DNA of 64,000 nt from contig JAJEKV010000080.1 of the NCBI GenBank assembly GCA_021234155.1, positions 1,718,182 through 1,782,181 of the forward strand, in the 5' to 3' direction. The translations under genes and the position numbers were made by a program. This document shows, piece after piece, positions 25,716 to 38,705 of this stretch; the first letter of the stretch is position 1, and every line of letters begins with the position of its first letter. Below the pieces are notes generated by a model. The model was not told the DNA's origin, did not search any database, and worked only from the letters and a program-made list of their open reading frames with translations. Source of the stretch: Isoetes taiwanensis. Taxonomy: Eukaryota; Streptophyta; Lycopodiopsida; Isoetales; Isoetaceae.

Positions 25716-27159
25716 AACATTATGCTCTACCAATAATAAGTAAAGATATTTATTCAAGACACGCAAAGAACCTTAGCACATGAGAAACTGCTGGATGAAA
25801 TCCCCTGGGGTGCACCTTTAAAGAACTATAGAAACCATATGAATGTAAGGGAGGGGGTTGTTTTTTCCCAACATCAGTATAAGAATGGGATTAACTTTTT
25901 TTTTTGCTTGAATTCCATATAAATTATATGAGAAATATGGTAGGGGTATATGAAATATGAGGAAAATTTTTAAAGAAAATTATGTATTATAAGTGGGTTC
26001 ATTTCTCTCGACCCTACGCACTATTACGCCCTATGCGTCTCTACAATTTGCACCCCCAGAATGAAATATGAAAGAGTTGTTGCATTTATCAATTCTCATG
26101 AATTAGACAAAAAGGCCTATCACCATAGTAAGTCAGATTTGAAGCTCCATTCCGTATCATGCAATCAATTGGATCTATAAGACGGTTAGCTTGGCTTGGA
26201 TTATTATCTTGCAATGCGATAAAACTGCATCTTCATACCTCTTTCGCCATGTGCTAAGAGACTCATGTACCCATATCCCAACTATGGAAGATAACGAACA
26301 TATATCCCAAGGGTGGCTCCACGGCTTCCCATACAGACCTCCACAGTAATACTAGCATAGTTCTTTTGAATCTTAGCTATAAAGGAACACCTTCCACTCA
26401 AACTTTTTGGCTTTAATCTTCTTTGAGCACACCCATTGTTTGTCCTGCACCACCCTGTAAATTTTGATCTTCCTTTAAAAGGGGGTGGTTGACACTAGAG
26501 AACATGAAAGTTAAAATGCTTCCTTAAGCCTAATATGCAAATACATACACTATACATTATCACCTACTTCCATTTAAAATGCACAAAATCAACGTGTACT
26601 AGATGTCTTTCTTATGCTTCACAACTACCTAAAGGAAAAATAAACTTGTGTTCATCACCCAAACAACTTGTGACTAACCACTTGCATCAATACAGCCACA
26701 TCCTTAGTCACTATGGCCTTCAAATTGTAGTGGGACAACAAAGAAGGACCAGCATGCAAGAGTGGATATCTGAATTACCCAGAATCAAAAGAATGCAACA
26801 TGGATAGGCCTAGACATACAAGTTAGTTGCAGTTAAAGAACTTTGAATTGCTACTTGCTCTTGAATTGATCTAAACTCCTCAAATCATGTAGGCAAAGCC
26901 ACAAAGACCATCATTAGCATGTCACAGTCCGATACAAGAGGGGAAATACATGAAACATGTGACATATTCCCACTTGTCGCAAAAAGGCCTAGAAAGAAAG
27001 GTATTGAGCTGCAAACCATATTCATTTTCTACTCTTTAGCTGTAGCATCTATCTCATTGAAAGCTATACTTGCCATCAAGGTCTTAATGTCGCTTAGAGT
27101 ATCCAACCAAGAACTCATTGTTTGAAGCTTCTATGAAAAGAAAAACAATCAGTGAAAAT

Positions 27160-27620
27160 AGTGGCTAAACTTAGCCAAATGGCTTAAACTTTGGCCTTGT
27201 TTGGAAAAAATCTTAAACTATGTCCTCAGCCAAAAAAAAGAAAATATTAGCCAAGTCTATTTCACGCCCCACTTCCATTTCATCCGACTTTTAGCTAATC
27301 GCAGAAAGTATATGCTAAAATTGAAAAGTTTAGCCAAAACTTAGAAGCTTTTACATCAAAGTTTACGTGATTTTTTAGCTAAATTAGTCTATAACCTTTG
27401 TTTCTACTATGCTCAATTAATATTTGATCTTGAATTAGTGCAAAATAGTCAAACGATAGAAGATTTTTATTTTCTAATAAAGTTTAGTCAAACGTAAGAA
27501 AGTACAAGTCACAAATTTGAAAAGTTTAGGGTTAACGTATAGAAAGCTTGCCTCAACTTTGGCATACTTTTTAGCCAAGTCTATTTTAAAAAGTTCCTTT
27601 AATTTTTCCCAAAACACCAT
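27160..27620. repeat. Stretch dense in TTTAGCCAA words
   Basis: The word ttagccaa or a one-base variant occurs many times within 450 bases, often next to aaacttt or gaaaagttt. The longer string ttagccaagtctattt appears twice (about 27249 and 27574), bounding a segment of about 330 bases. The block is conserved in unit B at about 40080-40530. It could be a degenerate tandem repeat or a small non-autonomous transposon, but I could not define termini. Confidence 0.4.
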
Positions 27621-30600
27621 GACTCATGATCTTCAAGATGCAAATGATGCTCTTGCAGATTTATTATTTCCATTAGGACTATGGGCCATTATGCAAAACA
27701 AAACAAAAAGTTATGAATGCTGTACAAAAGTAAAGAATACCCCAATACAAATATTGTGCTAGACTGTAAGTAAGTGACATAAGATTAATAGTGGACGATC
27801 AAGAATGACTATGTGGTCTCCTTCTGTAACTACCACTTCTATTATGATAAGACGCATTTTGTCTAACTTGTTTGATTAGATTGAGCATCAAAAGCTTTAA
27901 ATCTCAAGAAAACTGGATTTATACATTTTTAGGAAGCTATATGAAAACATGACAATCCTTAGATGAGGCAAATGGGACATAGTAGTATTAAGTTTCCACA
28001 TTTATCTTTCTAACTAGACCATGGTTCTCCCGTATGTATTTATACAATGTATAAACCCTTTTTATCCCCTTAAAAGGAGCATGTAGGGGAACTTGTTTCA
28101 ATACTTTTCTTTTTATCATCACCAGATAAAAAGAGATAATCTCGCATCGTGACAATGGTTCTTTTCCGCATAGACGGGTGTTTTGCCTAGCTGGGTCAGC
28201 CTATCCACTAGGGTTTTATCTATGTCTGTGCATTGTGCATTGCGTCTGTTCTCCATTAGGAGGCAAATGAGATCACATTTTGTCCTATTGCGGATGCTTA
28301 AATGCCATGTCGCCTTTTTAAACTGCCCACAAGAGAAGAGCTCAAGATATCTCATTCCAAAGACATGTAAGGTACCAGAATTAATGCAACTGCACTAACT
28401 TCTCGGTAGATTACTACTATAACTTTTGATCTAGAACTCCTATTCAAACACTTTTTGTAGCAATGGGTTCGTCTTCACAAGATCTATCTAGTGATAACCC
28501 ATTTATACATCTTTTACGATATAAATATATAAGAAATAAGCAAAATCATATTTTTTAAGGTTAACGATATGACTATATTGAAATACATCATAAATCATAT
28601 ATATCATTGGAAAGATCTTTTCATTCCGCATCTAATGCAACAAACGCCGCAACATTTCTACAAGTGATCAAAGTGCTATGAGGAAAACAAATAAAGTAAT
28701 GAAGCTGTTGGTGCCGTGACACTTAAAGCATTGTGAGTAGTAAGCCATTCCATTGGAGGATTCTCTAGCTGGGATTTAAATGAGATCTCAAATTCCTCTA
28801 AATCTAATAAAAAGAGCCTCGAATGTCCTTCAAAAAAAAAACCCCACCCTTTACTATTTCTTAATGATCAAAGATATCATAATGTATCAGACAGCTTTAT
28901 CAAAGATATTCTATTTATCGCTTAAATGTTTCCTCGTAAAACCCTTCTATAGCGCTTAGGGATAAGGGTAAACTCTAACAAGAATACGTTTGTCATGTTC
29001 TTCAATGGGTAGGACGACAAAAAACTATTTGATGTAATTCAAACTCTTATAGATGCAACCAATTAGTATTAATAGACTTATTCACTTAGGCAATGCCAAA
29101 TGGATGCTATCGACGTTCTCCAGGTTTTTTTTTTTTTCCTTTTTTATGTCTTTGTTTTAAGAAAAGGAAACTTTTGATGCCAACATGGTGTTGTAGACTA
29201 CATGCTTACCACACCTCATGGTGTAGCCATATCAAATCCATTCGGTAGTGACCCAAGTGGGTTTTGAATCTGTGATGACCAATAGTATAAACTATTAGAC
29301 CACTTTTGACAACCTTTAATTTTCCATATGAAAGGAGGTTCTAAGGGGAGATTACTGAAGAAATGCATTGATATTACTCCAACATCAATGACGTCTTCAA
29401 CTTCGACTCCCATAGACTATTGATCATATAATTATCTTTTAAGGCTAGAAATGCTTCAGATGGGTACTTCTCAATAATGATCTGTCCCGCTCGTCCTAGA
29501 GGGCTCACAAATCAATACAAGAGTGCTTACAACTAATACAAAGTGTACCAGTCACAACAGATACGAAGCCCTGAAGAAAAATAGCTCAAAGATGGAGCAC
29601 ACCCAAATGCGGTACAAGGTATTATGCTTTCTGCTTGTGTACCTCCTCGTGGTGGCAAAGTATAGTATTCCATTTTTGTCTTAAAGATAAATGAGAGGAG
29701 GGTCACACAGCACAAAGTGCCACATTCATTCATGTCCTTTTGGCTCAAAATGGAATGTGGTGTGTCGTTTACGAGACTCAAGAATGGGGACCAAGAAGAA
29801 AGTGACATGTATTACAAGGAGAAAAAGGCGGCGCACTCATGAGCTTGGTATTTCCCTACCCACTCTTATTTCTGCTGCCCCCTTCATTTCTGCACTTTGC
29901 CTGGATGGAGCCCCTTACCTCTTTATTTTACTCTCTATGTACCCTTTACCTTCGGTCTTACCTTTTGTAGTTTTTGGGCTTAACCTCTAGGATTCCCTTG
30001 ACTTACATCCTCCCTTGGGATTTGATTTCTTTTTTCCTTCCTCTTGTTTGTGTTTCTAACCTCCTTTGTAAAACTTTTTTCTCTCTAAAATCGATATCAC
30101 ATAGTGGTTGCTTTAGACATTTGGAAAAATGAGTATAAATAATTGCAAAAACCTATTCAATGTCTTGCCCATAGCACGTTTCAAGTACTTGGTTTAAAGT
30201 ATAGTATTTATGCAAGTTGTATAAGCATCTAGAAAAGTGATGAAATTTTGTTGCCTCGAACCACATGAGGACATCTGAATTTCTCAGTATATGTAGCATT
30301 CTCAACTCCTTGTCGTTTGTCGTTTTATGTATCGTTCTTACTACTTGGTATTCTAAAATGTACAAACGTCTGTAATAATGTAGTGACTACTTGCATTCTA
30401 ATTGACAAATGTCTATAATTGTGTAGCCTACAAGTGCCAGGATTTGAAAATCACATTCCCTGCACGCATCATTATTGTACTAACTAATATTTAATAGTGC
30501 TATGACAAAACAAACCTGCTAAACATCTGTATTAAATTGCTTTCTATTCATTTCAAAACCATTTTGAGGTGTTTCTATGTCCAACAAAATGCTGATTTTT

Positions 30601-31699
30601 ATGCTCAATATATATATATTCAAAGTGAAGGCCAAGATGAAGTTAGCTCAAGTATAACGACTAACTGCCTATTAGTTACGCATAAATCTTTATCATTTGT
30701 AAGCAAAAAATAAAAACCCAAATATTTTTACTTTATTTTTAAGATATACAAACTTCATCAACTCCAAAATGTCACCCCATTTGGTCCTGTCATTTCCGAG
30801 AAGATCTCGACATTGTCAATTGAATGTTGAATTTTGATTGTGTGGGGTTACCAAACATTAGCAAAGTTCGGTCTTTCAGCTGCAAATTTAATCACATATA
30901 ATCTTTATAATTTCCATATGTCAAGGTGTTGTGGTTTAGAAGAAAGTGAAAGTAACAACATTATGCAAAACAAAACAAGTCATGTATTATATTAAGGACA
31001 TGAGTACAAATTAATCGTGTCAAACACGCAACTTTTTTCTTAAAAAACATTCCTAACTTCTTTTATTCTAAAGTCGTGGTTGAGATTCCTAAGGATGTTT
31101 CTCGCCGAATCCATAATGGATTTACGATGCCGTTGGAAGGTCCGTGTTACCGCCACTACTATATAACCCCGAGATGATGTCAGGAAGTATCTAAAAAAAT
31201 GAAGCGCCATATGGATTTCTTTTGGATCAAAATGATATGATCCATATTGCTATCGTGGAGCCAATGCATGCTGCTCGATAATGTTATTAAAAAGAATACT
31301 CTAACTCACCCCTTGTATTGTTCATAGCAAAACCCCTTTTACATATTTACTCCCAATCATCCTCTACATATATACCCCATATTCACGAGGAAATAATAAA
31401 CTTTTTTGTATGTACTCCTCCGCCATAATCAACGTGTTTACATATTTTTGTACATATTCTATCCCTCTAATGTGTTTTTCTATGCAATTAAGCCAACATC
31501 AAAAGATATTTTTTTTCAGATTATACATATGCAACTGCTAAGCATAAAACCCTAAAAGTATTTCCGTTGTTACTTAATAAAGATCATAAATGTGCACCCC
31601 ACTTTTAATCGAATACATTCATGCATCTCATAGCTAGCAAGTCATTATAATATTTCTTAGCGATGCAGTTGCTCCAAGTTTGACTCCGGAGTGTCTCTA

Positions 31700-33720
31700 C
31701 CGTTATTCTCGGGCCTTAGGCTTATGTGCTCTATGTCGCATATTGCATATCCCTCATGTAAGGATACACTCACTTCTTCCTCCTCTTTAACTAATTGCTC
31801 GTAGAGTAACCTTCCGAGTAGCGGTGATTGTTACTGTTGGAAGTGTCCGGCTCCTCATGACACAAGACAACACTTTGAGTTTGCCCCATGTTTAGTCACT
31901 TCTAGGTGGGAATTAGCCCTAGATGGTCTCTTGATCTTTTGCTTGGTCAAGTATGCTCCTCCTACAAATTTCACCTTATTTCTTCTCCACTCAAATATGC
32001 AAAGAGCATTCCATTGTTGCTTGAATTGCTTCAGACACCTTGAATATCTAGACTTCATGCTTGAGCAAAGTTTCCATGTGAAGTGCATTTGACCGTGGGG
32101 CTCCTTATATATTAGGTAAGGTGGCATAAGATCTTGTGCTATTATCCCCGACGACTTTTGTTGGTGTGCTAGTCTCATTCCTGTGATTCAAATCACTAGC
32201 AATATCAGAGTCTGGCCAGTATGTCCTTTATTCCTACACCTTTGGCTTGTACATTGATCAATTGGAAGAATGGCTTGATAATCATGGCGTATGAGGTCCA
32301 CATTTGGTACACTATATCATTAGGCAACTTATGTATACTCATGATGTTTCACTTGCACATACACACAAGTAGTATGTAAAAGAATATTTCATATATGCTA
32401 TGCACGCTTTTGTGAGAACACAGTTTGCATGTTAATCTCCCCAAAGACCAAGCTTTGGTAGTTCAAGCCTTGGCCACACAAGTTCCCTGTATGCAATTGG
32501 TGATACCAGTGTCAAGTTGTAGATAGCTAAGGTGCATTCGGGTGAATTCTCAGAAGAACACACTTGGGGAACAAAGGTATTACCAAGTCGGCTGGGCAGG
32601 ATGGAGAGAGCACTCTATGCAATGCAAAACAATTGTTTCGCTGCCAGAAATTCATGATTGGCCACGAAGCCCACTTGTTTCAGTTTCTTGATAGAGCCCT
32701 CATGACTGTATGGTTCCATGGGGTCACATTAGTGCTAGTGTTTGGGAGAGTTTGGAGCGGTGCAAAGTCCTTTCTCACTTACGTTCCTGAGTTAAAAAAA
32801 CAACGTGCCCTATGCTATTCTTTTACAAGAGATGTGTTTTTGGCCTCTTCAACACTCTCGCCATGGTGTCAGCCATCTCCACTATATCCGCAAGGTGCAC
32901 CACTTGGACGATGTTGTATCATGTTCTCAGACTTGCTACGGTCAATCTCCTCACCGCTTATGAAACGATGTGTCGAGCAGCATTGCACTATGGTTTGCCC
33001 GCTGGGTCGCGGTAAACCGCAGCACCGCCTCGACGCTTGCCAGCTCTCGGGATCCCGAGCTTTTGCAAATAATATCTCAATGGTCGCTTTTTCTCAAAAA
33101 GATATGGACGCAGCTACTTTGCATTCCAAGTGAAAACCGTCATTATCATGCACACATAAATCCCACTTGGCACCCGCTGTGGCCCCTGCGTTTATTTGCT
33201 TGCTTCATTATCCAGAACAAGCTTGTAGGCTATTGCATCAATTCAAGACGGTCCCATGTGCCATGGATCGGAGATTGTGTAGATGGGAGCGCCGCGAATC
33301 GTCATGAAGCTTGTGACTATGTGCCTCAAGTAAGCCGCCATGTGTTATTGGAAGAGGAAAGCCACTCTTCCCCGAAGTTGCCCTCGCTTTTGAGATAGTC
33401 CGAATCATTTTTGACCTTAGCATTCCATTCCACGCCTCCACAACTTCTCCGAGCACCATCTATACGACTTGGCATTATACATACTGGTGGTTCTAGATAA
33501 ACGCCCGCAATTATTGAGCCCCTTTATCATTATCTCGCTGTCTAGTATCACATCGCAAAGGTTTTTCCCTTGAAAACCTTTCGGCGGCGGGTTTTTAACT
33601 TGGTAGTAATGATTGTACTAGCCCATTGTATGGGTCCCATGACCTATTGGTCTCCGTAACGCAAAAACTATTCTATCTCTATTCTATTCTCATTCTATTC
33701 TATTCTATTCTATTCTAATA
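31700..33720 (+). mobile_element. LINE remnant of unit A (YTDD clade)
   Basis: Plus-strand non-LTR retrotransposon fragment. From about 32232 the frame reads CTLINWKN or, one frame over, LYIDQLEEWLDNH, as in the better-preserved unit B copy. The catalytic box reads YTHD here instead of YTDD, so the second aspartate pair is destroyed. The sequence continues through a degraded thumb and connection region (32560-33400) to a tctccgtaac boundary and the TTCTA tail at 33669-33717. The 5' part is missing or unrecognisable, and no endonuclease was seen. Confidence 0.7.
33669..33717. repeat. (TTCTA)n tail of the LINE in unit A
   Basis: About nine ttcta pentanucleotides with two interruptions, directly following the LINE 3' region. 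The same array in unit B at 46702-46751 is uninterrupted. Its position suggests that it is the element's non-poly-A 3' tail. Confidence 0.75.
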
Positions 33721-34886
33721 ACTAAATTACAAGATTATCGCCATGTACCATCTTCGCCTTTCCTCATCCTTCTTTGCTTTCTCCTCCTCCATGTTTGATT
33801 CTAGTGGCTGCCCCATCAAGTTGGTCACATGGTCAGCCGAGTCCTCCGGTAAGTTCTTTATCATCCGCATGTTACCTTAGTCTTCCTCCCTCGCTTGCCT
33901 AGCTTCTTTGAAGATGTCCTTCTTTCTAGATCTTCCTATTGATGGCACAACATTTACCGAGGCACATTAGGATCAAAAAATGAAAGCTGTCTGTTTTGTA
34001 AATGCAATATTAAACAACTTCCTGGCATTATAGTTTTGACTAAAAAAATCTCTAACGCGGTGCCATGTATTGTCGGGGAGATTAGACGGTATTGTAGAGA
34101 TTAAAGCAAACTAGGTTAGAATTGTATTGAAAGATTAGGCAAAAACGCAGAAAAGAGGTAAAAAGATATACATATTGACGATGTGCAAAAGTACAAAGTC
34201 ACACCTTATTTGGTTGTTACTGGACTGGCTGGGGAGGACGTCGCTGTGGGATGCCACCATTGCCACCATCAGAGTAAATAGCGATCTACCATGAGGTAAT
34301 CATCAACCTTCACTGTTCCATTTGTTCCTACCGCCCATCTACAACAAACCTATCAGCCATCAGAGCACATGTTTAATCGAGCAATACAGGAAACAAAGAA
34401 TGGCTGGTGACAAACCAAGATGCTGCAGCACTGAAGCAACAATGACGAGGGCGGTGATGATGTTACGCGTAAATAGATCCGACCTGGAACCAGATACCTG
34501 GCTGGAAACGCAAAGCAGCCATCTAGTGGTTAACCTTATTTGCAGAACCGCGAAGCAGGGAACAAAAACGAGAAACTCGACGAAATCAGGTATAGCGAAC
34601 AGACATACGATGCCACGGATGCGGCAACCCAGCTGGTAGAGGCGTTCGCGCAGAGGTCATGCCAGTCGAACAAAAGAAGTGCGGAAGGGCTGCCAGCGGG
34701 TATGGAAGGAGCAGCGGAAGATTTTACTGTGGAACGCAGAACGGGACGGGAGTGGCGACGACAGGTATGGAGAGGCGGCTGAGAAGTCGATCGAGAAACG
34801 CCACAATCGTAGAAAGGAACCCAGGCGGCGGTGCGAAGGCGGGGAGCTTCTGGCTGCGCCGGAGTAGCTGACGAATTAGCCCCTGC

Positions 34887-35860
34887 CTAGCGCATTGTGC
34901 TGGACAACAAAGACTGAGATGGATCTGTTCACTGGTCGATGAAGGAATAGTTCTGCTTGAGGCAGACTGCTTGAGCTTCCAGCCTGAGCCGATGGAATGG
35001 GAGGCAAGTTTTGAAATCAAGGGGCTCTGCTCTTTGGTAGAAGGAATGCAAGCCTCAACAGATACTTACCAGATCATGGGTTTACGCATTCCCCTGGTTC
35101 TTCCCTGGACTCACTCTGGGGTTTGTTTCTGGAGAGCCTGGAACCCTCACAAAGCCCTCGACCTTCTGGAAATGCAGCCCTCCTGCCTCCACGATCCTGG
35201 CCCTGCCTGGACTCCTAATTCCCTGCTCCTGGAGCCTCCCAGGCTGACGAAAGTGCTGCCGCCCCTGCACCAGCCACTGCTTTGTTGGCCACGGGCTCTG
35301 ATCCTGGGGTATCATCGTAAAATTGTATCGCTGCTCACTCCTGATCGGGACCCTTGTGGTGCTCACTATGAAGTTGATCCCCCAGATTTGCTGCCGTCCG
35401 CATCTTAGTTTGATTCACGCCCATACCATCTTCATCTGTTTCCGCGCCGACAAGCCTGGTGATTTCGGTTCAATTTCATAGTTCTTCCGACTTCCGGTGC
35501 CCGATTCTCCGGTTCTTTCATCTTATCCTGCTGCGGTTCTGCTGTATTATTCGCTTCCCGTCCATTCGCAGTACCTTCCCTCCCGACCGCATAGTCCCCT
35601 CCATCTGCTTCTTCACTGATATCCAAACGTGGTTTTCTCCCCCCATGCCCCTCTGGTTCCACCTTTCCCGTTATCCGACTTTATCAAAACACAGCACCTG
35701 TTGGTATCAATCTGTTTACCGGATTTCTTCTCCACGACACCGGTGATCGATTCCCGGCGGCTATGTCTATCCAGAGTTATCATGCCACATCACTGCTGGC
35801 TTCCACCAAATCTTGACCAGCACCTCACTAATCTCCACCGTTTCGGATCCAGTTCCGCTT
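34887..35860 (-). pseudogene. Decayed second copy of the TCP gene
   Basis: Collinear with 20359-21716 in unit A. The C-terminus is still readable: DPSQSL, then STMR and the conserved stop at 34887-34889. The TCP domain, expected at about 35270-35375, is reduced to isolated matches: a ggacccttgtggtgctcac patch corresponds to the KGPRD-encoding region and atcgtaaaattgtatcg to the AIQF region. The [15 protein letters not shown] helix region is largely deleted. The N-terminal part around 35432-35662 keeps an acidic, Gly-rich frame comparable to unit A. The locus spans about 1 kb instead of 1.36 kb and has no usable frame. Confidence 0.8.
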
Positions 35861-38587
35861 TCTTCATTGAAGTCCAACGATCCGTCCATCGAGTCTTCGC
35901 CTTTCGCGCTTTGAAATGGTTTGCCGAATGCCGCTGAAGCTGGAGCAGGAAGCCGCTTTGAAGCTTTAGATTTAGTAAAACGCACTGTATCGTGGAGTGC
36001 CTTTTGCTTTTTGAACCACATCGGTGAGAACGGAATCAGCATTTGTTTTTCTGGGGAATTGATCATAGGACTTTACATTCTGTGCACTTGAACTATGTCG
36101 GCGACGTACACTAAAACATGCTGATTCTGGTAAAATGGGCAAACACCGAAAATCCTGCTGCCAATCAACCATATCACAGCAGTTTTTTCAACTCCTAAAC
36201 CTACTTATATTCATGCACGCGGATGTATTATTATTATGTGAAAGATCTTGTTTAGGTCTCACGGTTTTCCTCGAGATAGTTAATCCGAGAGATAAATTCG
36301 GGAAAGCGAATGAAGAAAATGCAAATATAAGAAAGGATAAGTAAGACGTATCCACGCGAAAGTACATTGAATTGAAGCGCTTACCTTAAAGCATAGAAAT
36401 GGTTAATTATAAAGAAAATGCATGGTAGGTCATTCCAGAATGTCCAAAGCAGAAGAAGACAAGCGATGATGAAATCGATTAACGAAGCTATATGCAGCCC
36501 GCGCGAGGCTACCAGTTATTGAGCGTATTACGTCAAACTCCTACCGCTTTCTACAACCCTTCCATTCACCACTTCGTTCAATTTATCATCGCATCTTCGC
36601 CGTTCGCCTCAACCGTCAACTCATTTTACCTCGTTCAATCATCACCTTTACCGTCGTCGCCGCTCATCCCCTGCCTGCACCGTACTACCAATTATTAATT
36701 TATATATGAAAGGAAACCCATTATTAGGCATTCTCATCCAAAGCATTTAAAGTTATTCATCCATCTGTCCAGACCGAATTCTCAGTTTTGAATCGAGCAT
36801 TGTATTGTTTCCATGATACTCTTTCACTTTGGGGAGGGTATTTGCTATTTTCATTTGTCAAAGGATTTAACTGATGCTCTCTATTCAGAACTCAATGCCC
36901 AGGCCGACCCGGTGATCAAAGCCACAATTTCTTTCATGCCTGGCTCTATTCAAAGTAAGTGGTTCTTTATCTATCATCAGGATCAGAAGACTTAGTCAAA
37001 CAAGCTGGTCGTCCCAACATTCTCCTCTTTATTAAAACGGCAATTTTGAAGGCCCACTTTCAGAAATAATAGAAGTTTATAAATTTCTGAAATGTAATTT
37101 GAAAGATTTTAGTAAGAAAATCACTTTTTGCTTGAGAAAGACTTTCAGAAAGAGCAAACAAAGATCTTTGAAAGTGTCTTAATCCCATTTTCAGCCATCG
37201 TAGCGTCGTCCTCTATTAAACCATTTTACCGCTTAAACCCACCGCCAGACCTTTAAATATCCGCGAAGCGGCCCCGAACTCTGGCTCGCAGCCCTTAGCG
37301 GTGCGTTATTTCATTGAGCCGTATGTTGATAACAACTATACGCGATATCCTTCATTGGTTTCCGCCGAATGTAATCATGTCGCAGGCGCCAAATTCCTTC
37401 CGCGGCGATCAAGATGCTATCGCGTTTTTCATGAATAAAATGAAAGTTATGCAAAGTTTTGAAAAGTATCGATCACTCTCCCTGGACTTTCAAATTTCTG
37501 GTTAGTTTTAATCATTATTTCATCACATCCTCGGCGGTTTGTCAAAACCATCACCTCCCATCGCTCTAAGATAGATCTCTCTGCTTCCATTTCACCAGAA
37601 ATCACTCATCTCCCCGCAATCAAGATCTCAAAATTTCGGAGTAGACCTATCCCAATACCGGGTTAACCTGTGTTACAGAGATATCTGACTGATGTGGGTG
37701 CCAAGGTTTCCGCCACTTTTAAGGAACCACCGGATTTGTGAGTCCAGGGCTTTTGAGATTAAAAGTGGCCTCAAAACACGCCAACGGCAAAGCCAGCTGA
37801 GGATGATCTACCAACGGAACGAGCCGAATGTTCACCAGCCAGCGAGGATGATAACTGCCGAGAACGCTGAGTTCTCCTGCTTAGTGATCTCATTGAGGAT
37901 CTTTCCAACTTTAAAAGCTGCAATATACGCTTCAAATCACGGCGATTGTCAACTCATTATGGAGCGGTATTTTTACTTCATCCGAGCATTTGCCAAAATA
38001 GTGAAACCATCCGGTTAACTCAATTACGACACCTATCTTGCCGCACCAAACAAGAGTTTCCATGAACTTTTCTCAAACAACGGCGTGTTAAAATAGATTT
38101 CCCAAAGGAGTTGCCATAATCATGGCTTCCACCGGATGCGCCTTCTTTCCATTTCCGGGTGTGTCATAGCGAATGCGAATTTGTATGCCTTTATGACTTC
38201 GGAAAACTTAATGATATTTCGTTGCGGGACTATTTTCCCACTTTAGTTAGACTATTTTAGAAGCTTAAGAAGAATTGATTTCTTTCTCGAACATTTAAAA
38301 GACTTCCGCCCTTTCTCTGCTCACAGCCAACATAATCGCTGACCCTCTAAGCCTCAACTTAATGCAAGATAAAGCACTGTCATCGTATTCATACGCCAAA
38401 CATGCAGCATGTTAATCTCGTATTAACACCTGTAATTTTAGTAATGTAATTTATTACTTCTAATATATTTTCCATGGTCTAGCCAATTAACGCACAACCA
38501 TGTATAATATATGCATGTTTCTGGGTAATAATTCAAAACAACCCGTGCTTTCAAAAAGCTCTTTTCCTTTCTAGTTTCTTCATTTAT

Positions 38588-38705
38588 TTTAACTTCAATT
38601 CAATTCAATCCAATTCTCGATTCAACTAATTCAGCCTCCTAATCCAAATTGATTCAACCAATTCAATTTAGCCTTTGATTTGATTCGACAAGTTCAATTC
38701 ACTTA
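38588..38705. repeat. TTCAA-rich simple repeat (unit B)
   Basis: Counterpart of 25605-25715, with the same imperfect ttcaattcaat words and small length differences. Confidence 0.7.

Larger units (their letters stand above)
21717..31700. other. Unit A non-coding stretch between TCP and LINE
   Basis: AT-rich and mostly without coding features. I looked for frames conserved in unit B and found none that stay open in both. Noteworthy pieces are a TTCAA-rich block (25605-25715), a stretch dense in the word tttagccaa (27160-27620), and a 29.5-30.0 kb patch of mixed open frames. Two unrelated-looking peptides near 30153-30365 and 31083-31170 also match B, but only because the DNA is conserved. Confidence 0.45.
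19262..34057. repeat. Large direct tandem duplication, unit A
   Basis: Unit A is collinear with unit B (34065-47100) in the same orientation. The shared start is the gattaga..gtattgtagagatta word at 19275 (A) and 34081 (B). Near the end, both units share gcaatattaaacaacttc (about 34003 and 47048) followed by a ttttgactaaaa word. Shared content, in order: TCP locus, about 9 kb of non-coding sequence including a TTCAA-rich block, a LINE remnant, and a TTCTA tail. The offset between matching positions is 14,528 at the TCP stop codon (20359 versus 34887) and 12,919 at gactaacc (26672 versus 39591). It is about 13,020 near the end (33550 versus 46570). Confidence 0.92.

Noticed and set aside
31855-32178. 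107-codon minus frame opposite the unit A LINE, with a similar one in unit B (44767-45051)
   Set aside because: Although partly shared between units, conservation is at DNA level and the LINE reverse transcriptase lies close by on the plus strand; no motif supports the minus frame.
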